Below, one piece after another: positions 5,436 through 8,966 of a stretch of 8,966 nucleotides of DNA; position 1 is the stretch's first letter; each line of letters starts with the position of its first letter. The DNA comes from an uncultured Clostridia bacterium (GTDB lineage: Bacteria; Bacillota; Clostridia; Oscillospirales; Oscillospiraceae). The notes under the pieces are model-generated. The model saw only the letters and a list, made by a program, of their open reading frames with translations. It was not told the origin of the DNA and made no database searches. Location: contig CANDEH010000096.1 of NCBI GenBank assembly GCA_947383645.1, positions 1 to 8,966 of the forward strand, given 5' to 3'. The position numbers and the translations under genes were made by a program.

Positions 5436-5504
5436 GCCCGGAGAGACTTCTCTCCGGGCGGGGAGACGGGCGGTCCCGGCCAGAAGCGGAACCGCCCGGT
5501 TTTT
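5436..5504 (+). terminator. Tandem hairpins ending the traX-DUF4130 unit
   Basis: GCCCGGAGAGA (5436-5446) pairs with TCTCTCCGGGC (5449-5459), beginning 12 bases after the DUF4130 stop. A second stem, CGGGCGGT (5467-5474) with ACCGCCCG (5491-5498), is followed at once by GTTTTTG, a standard intrinsic terminator. A third small stem GCGGGG/CCCCGC (5505-5510 with 5517-5522) lies beyond. Confidence 0.8.
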
Positions 5505-5522
5505 GCGGGGAGGAATCCCCGC

Positions 5523-5877
5523 ACCTGATGTGGAGTTCAGGAGCGCTTGTGACTGCGCGGACAAAAGATCCTCCGGAGTGTCCCGGCCTCCTGACAGCTA
5601 CAGGGAGATCTCGGAGGAGGATACCGGCTGAGCAGAAGCGCATTGGACGATACGCTCGCCCGGCTCAGATCCATGAGCTGACAGGAATACTGTCAAAGAC
5701 AGCAGCATCAAGGGTTAGGGGGGACTTGGGAGGGAGGGGCGCGGATCTGTGGGGGGCGGAGGGACGCGGCAGGTCAATTGACAGGGCCGCCGTCCGGGCG
5801 TTTGCAGGCGGCAGACCCTCCGCGTGTCCAGACCGCGAAATGTCTCCCGGCGCGGCTGCTGTCCGCCTGCGCCTCGG
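5523..5877. other. 355-bp gap with no convincing gene
   Basis: No frame here looks like protein: a frame opening at ATG 5528 has no well-placed ribosome site and runs antisense into merR. Two perfect dyads stand out, TGACAG-5-CTGTCA (5679-5695) and GTCAATTGAC (5773-5782), with no promoter beside them that I would defend. TTGACA at 5779-5784 has no good -10. No U-tract terminator is visible after the merR stop. Confidence 0.5.
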
Positions 5878-6261
5878 CTATATGGCAGGCTCCGCCGCTT
5901 CCCCCCGCGCCAGTTCCCGGCGGTAGAAGCCGATCTTCTCGTCCAGCTTTTGCCGGTGCTCGATCAGCTGGGCGATCTGCCGGTCCAGCTGCGCCCGATG
6001 GTCGATGAGCATGGCAAGGCGCGGGGCGGTGGTGGCGCCCCCCTGGGCGCGCAGTTGGGCGAAGCGCCGGATCTCCCCCAGGGGCATCCCGGTGGCCTTC
6101 AGCCGCCTGATGAAGGCCACCCAGGCCAGATCCTGCTCCGTGTACATCCGGCGGTTGGCCTGATTGCGTGCCGGGGTCAGCAGGCCCTCCTGCTCATAGT
6201 AGCGCAGGGTGTGGACGCTGAGGCCCGTCTTTTGGGCAAATTCTCCGATACCGCAGCACAT
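5878..6261 (-). CDS. MerR-family transcriptional regulator
   Basis: This 127-residue DNA-binding protein has the MerR N-terminal winged helix: IGEFAQKTGLSVHTLRYYEQEGLL (about 5-28), then RRMYTEQDLAWVAFIRRLKATGMPLGEIRRF as wing and second helix pair. A long dimerisation helix follows (about 80-115, with LDRQIAQLIEHRQKLDEKI). The C-terminal part is too short for a drug-binding domain, so any signal must be sensed by a small C-terminal segment or through the helix. It lacks the cysteine set of metal-sensing members. It diverges from a short-chain dehydrogenase gene 78 bp away, whose promoter has the over-long spacer MerR proteins act on. Its own probable -10, TATACT on the minus strand (6292-6287), lies within the operator dyad, implying autoregulation. 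GGGAGA precedes the ATG. Confidence 0.9.
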   Translation of the reverse strand: MCCGIGEFAQKTGLSVHTLRYYEQEGLLTPARNQANRRMYTEQDLAWVAFIRRLKATGMPLGEIRRFAQLRAQGGATTAPRLAMLIDHRAQLDRQIAQLIEHRQKLDEKIGFYRRELARGEAAEPAI

Positions 6262-6277
6262 TTTTTCTCCCGCCCCC

Positions 6278-6308
6278 TTGACATCGAGTATACTCTACAT
6301 TGTACACT
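6278..6308 (+). promoter_or_regulatory. MerR-type promoter-operator of the dehydrogenase gene
   Basis: TTGACA (6278-6283) and TACACT (6303-6308) are separated by 19 bp instead of 17, the hallmark of promoters that MerR regulators activate by untwisting DNA. The spacer contains the perfect palindrome GAGTATACTC (6286-6295). Predicted start near 6315 gives a leader of about 25 bases with AAGGAGG. A rival reading with a 17-bp spacer and -10 TGTACA is weaker. Confidence 0.75.
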
Positions 6309-6339
6309 GGTCCCATCAGAAACACAAGGAGGTCTTTCC

Positions 6340-7122
6340 ATGGAACAAACCTACACCGTCATCACCGGGGCCAGCTCCGGGATCGGGAGGGCGGCGGCCT
6401 TGGCTTTCGCCCGGCGGGGGCACCACCTGATTGTCTGCGCCCGGCGGGAGGAGGGGCTTCGCAGCCTGCGGGAGGAGATCGCCGGGGCCTGTCCCGGTGT
6501 GGACGTGGCGGTCCTGACAGCGGACCTGTCGGTGCCGGAGGAGGTCTACCGGTTCTACGAGGCGACCCGGGCCTATTCCCTGCGCCTCTGGATCAACAGC
6601 GCCGGATTCGGGGACTACGGCGCTGTGGCCGGCGGATCGCCGGAGAAATACGAGGCCATGATCCGGCTGAACGTGTCCGCCGTCACTGTCCTGTCCACCC
6701 TCTTCGCCCGGGATTACCGGGATCGGGATGGCGCGCAGCTGATTAACATCTCCTCTGCCGGGGGATATACCATCGTCCCCAATGCGGTAGTCTACTGCGC
6801 CACCAAGTTCTACGTCAGCGCTTTTACCGAGGGCCTGGCCCGGGAGCTGAAGACCTCCGGGGCCCTGCTGCGGGCCAAGGTACTGGCCCCCTCGGTGACC
6901 AGAACCGGTTTCGGTCAGGCCGCCACCGGGGATGCGGGATACGATTACGACCGGCGGTTCGAGAAGTACCACACGGTGGAGGAGATGGCGGGATTTCTGA
7001 TGGACCTCTATGACGGCGGGGAGACTGTGGGTATCGTGGACCGGCAGACCTTCGCCTTCGGCCGTACCGCGCCCCGGTTCCCTTACGCCGGCGGGGCCTC
7101 CGACGGTCCGGTGCTCTCTTAA
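6340..7122 (+). CDS. Short-chain dehydrogenase/reductase (classical SDR)
   Basis: This 260-residue protein is a cytoplasmic NAD(P)H-dependent oxidoreductase with a Rossmann fold. The cofactor motif TGASSGIG is at 9-16, CARR after the second strand (about 36) suggests NADP(H) preference, NSAG replaces the usual NNAG, INISSAGG carries the catalytic serine, and YCATK supplies the catalytic tyrosine and lysine. Length is normal for the classical SDR class. Substrate cannot be told; members controlled by a divergent MerR protein are usually annotated only as SDR family. ATG 6340 is chosen because AAGGAGG lies 7 bases upstream and the cofactor motif falls at the expected distance; the frame continues open far upstream only because the antisense of merR is stop-free. 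It is followed by hairpins and a terminator. Confidence 0.93.
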   Translation: MEQTYTVITGASSGIGRAAALAFARRGHHLIVCARREEGLRSLREEIAGACPGVDVAVLTADLSVPEEVYRFYEATRAYSLRLWINSAGFGDYGAVAGGSPEKYEAMIRLNVSAVTVLSTLFARDYRDRDGAQLINISSAGGYTIVPNAVVYCATKFYVSAFTEGLARELKTSGALLRAKVLAPSVTRTGFGQAATGDAGYDYDRRFEKYHTVEEMAGFLMDLYDGGETVGIVDRQTFAFGRTAPRFPYAGGASDGPVLS

Positions 7123-7132
7123 TGAACGTACT

Positions 7133-7220
7133 TGAAAACCAGTAAAGGGGTTTTCAGGGCGGGCAATTTTGCCCTGCAAGACAAAAATCCTTGCAATCCA
7201 GACAGATTGCAAGGATTTTT
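7133..7220 (+). terminator. Hairpin cluster with bidirectional terminator after the SDR gene
   Basis: Three stems follow the SDR stop: TGAAAACC/GGTTTTCA (7133-7140 with 7149-7156), CAGGGC/GCCCTG (7155-7160 with 7171-7176) and a perfect 16-bp stem, 7183-7198 with 7205-7220, loop CAGACA. The last begins with A5 and ends with T5, so it can terminate in both directions. It may also stop ilvE transcripts coming from the right, since no nearer terminator is seen after ilvE. Confidence 0.8.
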
Positions 7221-7527
7221 CAGGCTGACAAAAAATTCAGCAGAGTATGCCGGCAGCAGGGAGAATCATGCGCAGAGAACCCAAGAGGGGCCCTGCCCCG
7301 TCAAATGAGAAGCTGTAGCAGTAGGTGAAGCATACAGATTTGCGAGATAAAATTGGAGATAACAAGGCAAGAAATCGCAGAAATACTTGATGTATTTCAA
7401 GATTTTTTAACGCGGTTAGCGGCAATTTAAACCGCAAAGATGTGTGTTGCGCCTATTGGTACAGCTTCTCAGCCCGCCCGTACCCGTGGGCATTTCCTTG
7501 CCGCTGCGCGGCGCAGGCACGCCTGTG
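7221..7527 (+). repeat. Interspersed intergenic repeat, copy 3, split by a nested insertion
   Basis: Bases 7221-7306 align with 7-93 at the left edge, and 7470-7527 with 94-150, in the same orientation. The alignment breaks cleanly where AAAT (7303-7306) should run into CAGCCCGCC (7470 on): in copy 1 these join directly (90-102). The intervening 163-164 bp are a separate AT-rich element. Both long copies lie at gene 3' ends. Confidence 0.7.
7307..7470. mobile_element. MITE-like 164-bp element with long terminal inverted repeats
   Basis: The ends are perfect 11-bp inverted repeats, GAGAAGCTGTA (7307-7317) and TACAGCTTCTC (7460-7470). The symmetry continues inward imperfectly, about 30 of 38 terminal bases matching, with similarity still detectable to roughly 58. 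The centre has GAAATAC/GTATTTC (7380-7386 with 7392-7398). The whole can fold as one long hairpin. It is more AT-rich than its surroundings and codes for nothing convincing, so it would need a transposase supplied elsewhere. Comparison with copy 1 of the host repeat shows the unoccupied sequence. No clear target duplication is visible, so a modular hairpin block exchanged by recombination is an alternative. Confidence 0.65.
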
Positions 7528-7574
7528 AATCCGTCATCAAAAGCGCGGGAAGGCGTAAGGCGGGCTCTATAGGG

Positions 7575-8648
7575 CTACACCTTCTCGGGGATCGGATACA
7601 CCCAACCGTGGGGGTCGGGGAGGGTCCCCCACTGGATGCCGGTGAGGGTGTCGTAGAGCCACTGGGCGGTGGGGCCGTTGGTGTCGCTGAAGGCATAGAC
7701 CCTGTCCTGATAGCAGAACTTGCCGATGGGGGAGATCACCGCCGCGGTGCCGCAGCCCCAGGCCTCCTCCAGGCGGCCGCTCTCCAGGGCCTCGACCAGC
7801 TCCTCCACGGAGAACAGGCGCTCCTCCACCTCATAGCCCTTGTCCCGCAGCAGCTGGATGCAGGAGCGGCGGGTGATGCCGGGGAGGACGGAGCCGGTGA
7901 GGGCGGGGGTGACAATCTTGCCGTTCAGCTTGAACATCACGTTCATGCCGCCCACCTCCTCGATATACTTCCGGTGGACGCCGTCCAGCCAGAGGACCTG
8001 GTCATAGCCCTTCTGCTCCGCCCGGAAGGCGGCCCGGTTGGCCGCAGCGTAGTTGCCGCCGCACTTGGTGTACCCGGTGCCGCCCCGGACAGCCCGCACG
8101 TCCTGATCCTCGATGAGGATGCTCACCGGCTTGAGCCCGCCGGTGAGGTAGGCGCCCACCGGGGAGAGAAGGATCATGATGCAGGCGTTGGAGATGCTGT
8201 GAAGCCCCAGATCCACGTCGGTGCAGAACTCCACCGGCCGGACGTACAGCGACGTGCCCGGGGCGGAGGGCACCCAATCCTGGTCCAGAGCCACCAGCGT
8301 GCGCATGGCCGCCAGCAGGTCGGCGGCGCTGAAATCCGGCAGCTGGATGCGCTCAGCGGAAGTGCGCATGCGCTCCATGTTGTCCATCGGACGGAACATC
8401 TGGACCCGGCCCTCCGGCGTGCGGTAGGCCTTCAGACCCTCAAAAATCTCCGCGCCGTAGTGAAATACGGCGGCGCCGGGGTGGATGGAGAGGGGGGAAA
8501 CCGGTACGATGCGGGCATCGTGCCAACCGGAATCCGGCGTATAGTCGGCAAGAAACATGTGGTCGGTAAAAATGGTACCAAAGCCCGCTTTCCGGGGGTC
8601 CTCCGGCTTGGGGGCCGGGGCGGCAGTGCGCTGTACACGGATATTCAT
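7575..8648 (-). CDS. ilvE: Branched-chain amino acid aminotransferase (fold-type IV PLP enzyme)
   Basis: IlvE transfers the amino group between glutamate and the 2-oxo acids of leucine, isoleucine and valine, in the cytoplasm, as the last step of their synthesis or the first of their breakdown. The 357-residue length and motifs fit the longer BCAT type (TIGR01123-like) rather than the roughly 300-residue enterobacterial type. HYGAEIFEGLKAY (63-75) and SLYVRPVEF (133-141) are substrate-pocket segments. GGTGYTKCGGNYAA carries the PLP-binding lysine K195. EEVGGMNVMF (230-239) includes the glutamate expected to contact the PLP ring. ATG 8648 has GGGAGGA upstream. It is a single-gene unit under its own strong promoter, with no T-box or leader peptide, so regulation by amino acids, if any, must be through a DNA-binding protein. 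Confidence 0.95.
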   Translation of the reverse strand: MNIRVQRTAAPAPKPEDPRKAGFGTIFTDHMFLADYTPDSGWHDARIVPVSPLSIHPGAAVFHYGAEIFEGLKAYRTPEGRVQMFRPMDNMERMRTSAERIQLPDFSAADLLAAMRTLVALDQDWVPSAPGTSLYVRPVEFCTDVDLGLHSISNACIMILLSPVGAYLTGGLKPVSILIEDQDVRAVRGGTGYTKCGGNYAAANRAAFRAEQKGYDQVLWLDGVHRKYIEEVGGMNVMFKLNGKIVTPALTGSVLPGITRRSCIQLLRDKGYEVEERLFSVEELVEALESGRLEEAWGCGTAAVISPIGKFCYQDRVYAFSDTNGPTAQWLYDTLTGIQWGTLPDPHGWVYPIPEKV

Positions 8649-8686
8649 ATTGGATTCCTCCCAGTTTTTGTAGGTTTACGCCGTTT

Positions 8687-8715
8687 ATTGTAGTCCCCGC
8701 AGGGAGGGTTGTCAA
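8687..8715 (-). promoter_or_regulatory. Sigma-A promoter of ilvE
   Basis: On the minus strand a consensus TTGACA (8715-8710), 17-bp spacer and TACAAT (8692-8687). Predicted start near 8680, giving a leader of about 31 bases with no attenuator or riboswitch. Confidence 0.88.
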
Positions 8716-8741
8716 TGCGGAACGGGAAAGTTTTGTGCAAT

Positions 8742-8755
8742 CTGTACCTGTACAG
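8742..8755. promoter_or_regulatory. Palindrome upstream of the ilvE promoter
   Basis: CTGTAC (8742-8747) and GTACAG (8750-8755) are perfect inverted repeats around CT, about 27 bp upstream of the ilvE -35. The position would suit an activator site. No family consensus is recognised; it does not resemble a CodY box. Confidence 0.3.
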
Positions 8756-8802
8756 GCCAGACGCGGACAGCTTCCGCGCCATGGCCCCATGAATATGCGC
8801 CC

Positions 8803-8828
8803 AACGGCCGGCGTTTCCCCCGGCCGTT
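8803..8828 (+). other. GC-rich hairpin between ilvE and the right-edge gene
   Basis: AACGGCCGG (8803-8811) pairs perfectly with CCGGCCGTT (8820-8828), loop of 8, followed by TCTCATT, a poor U-tract. It might insulate the right-hand promoter from read-through, but no transcript known to need ending here is visible. Confidence 0.4.
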
Positions 8829-8882
8829 TCTCATTACCCCCCTTTTCCCTTGTCAGCTTCCGTGAAACCCTTAAAGGGAGGC

Positions 8883-8911
8883 TTTTCAAGCGATGAAAGC
8901 CATGCTATAAT
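8883..8911 (+). promoter_or_regulatory. Promoter reading out of the window
   Basis: TTTTCA (8883-8888), a 17-bp spacer and a consensus TATAAT (8906-8911) preceded by TGC, so it is also an extended -10. Transcription would start near 8918 and run off the right edge. The first 49 bases contain no start codon with a ribosome site and include TTGACGAGG (8940-8948), so a structured leader or RNA is possible. Confidence 0.75.
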
Positions 8912-8966
8912 AAATGCGAATCAAGAGTTGAATAAGAGGTTGACGAGGGCGGCAGCGATGCGGCCA

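Noticed and set aside
5528..5926. 132-residue frame after the DUF4130 terminator
   Set aside because: The only purine-rich stretch upstream is 14 bases away and inside a hairpin; the frame ends antisense to merR and has no protein-like features.
7237..7437. 66-residue minus-strand frame in the MITE-like element
   Set aside because: Lies across the repeat and element boundary; the translation follows the inverted-repeat DNA and no ribosome site is present.
8649..8686. T-box or leader-peptide attenuator for ilvE
   Set aside because: The predicted leader is only about 31 bases and has no hairpins or branched-chain codon run.
7440..8693. 417-residue plus-strand frame across ilvE
   Set aside because: Antisense shadow; repetitive His/Gly/Ala composition and no recognisable domain, while ilvE is unambiguous.
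8789..8896. 35-codon frame upstream of the right-edge promoter
   Set aside because: No ribosome site or promoter, and it crosses the GC-rich hairpin; the reading frame is short enough to occur by chance.
8930..8966. glmS ribozyme
   Set aside because: TTGACGAGG matches, but the GCGCC cleavage segment and the downstream UCGA core are not recognisable, and the window ends too soon.

Overview
The window looks like chromosome of a GC-rich gut Firmicute of the Oscillospiraceae type (Flavonifractor/Lawsonibacter/Intestinimonas-like). This is inferred from GC-rich coding sequence with strong AGGAGG ribosome sites, clostridial-style sigma-A promoters, the gene families present, and intergenic DNA packed with hairpins and short repeats. 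No phage, plasmid, CRISPR, tRNA or rRNA gene is visible.

Layout. 1-260: intergenic repeat followed by a train of three stem-loops. 262-1769 (minus): coaX (type III pantothenate kinase) followed by an ECF transporter S component, probably for pantothenate, so uptake and first phosphorylation for CoA synthesis lie together. 1770-1920: divergent promoters. 1921-5424 (plus): a radical SAM protein (TIGR03916-like), a TraX-family membrane protein and a DUF4130 protein (TIGR03915-like). The two outer families are normally neighbours and are presumed to act together in DNA metabolism; here traX and a repeat-filled 470-bp gap sit between them. 5425-5877: terminators, then no convincing gene. 5878-7122: divergent merR/short-chain dehydrogenase pair around a 19-bp-spacer MerR-type promoter. 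7123-7574: terminator plus a second long copy of the left-edge repeat, carrying a nested 164-bp MITE-like element. 7575-8648 (minus): branched-chain aminotransferase ilvE with its own promoter. 8649-8966: ilvE control region, then a promoter facing right into a gene beyond the window.

The strongest candidate for an under-described system is the radical SAM/DUF4130 locus. The radical SAM protein has a Cx3Cx2C cluster motif, a helix-hairpin-helix near the C-terminus, and ends in QLSLF, the consensus bacterial sliding-clamp-binding pentapeptide. Its promoter carries a 20-bp dyad with the geometry of a LexA box. Together these suggest an SOS-linked, replisome-associated nucleic-acid repair or modification enzyme. 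The second notable result is the nested repeat: the left-edge copy provides an 'empty site' against which the MITE-like insertion at 7307-7470 can be read directly. A third is the loss of the first, phosphate-site aspartate in CoaX.
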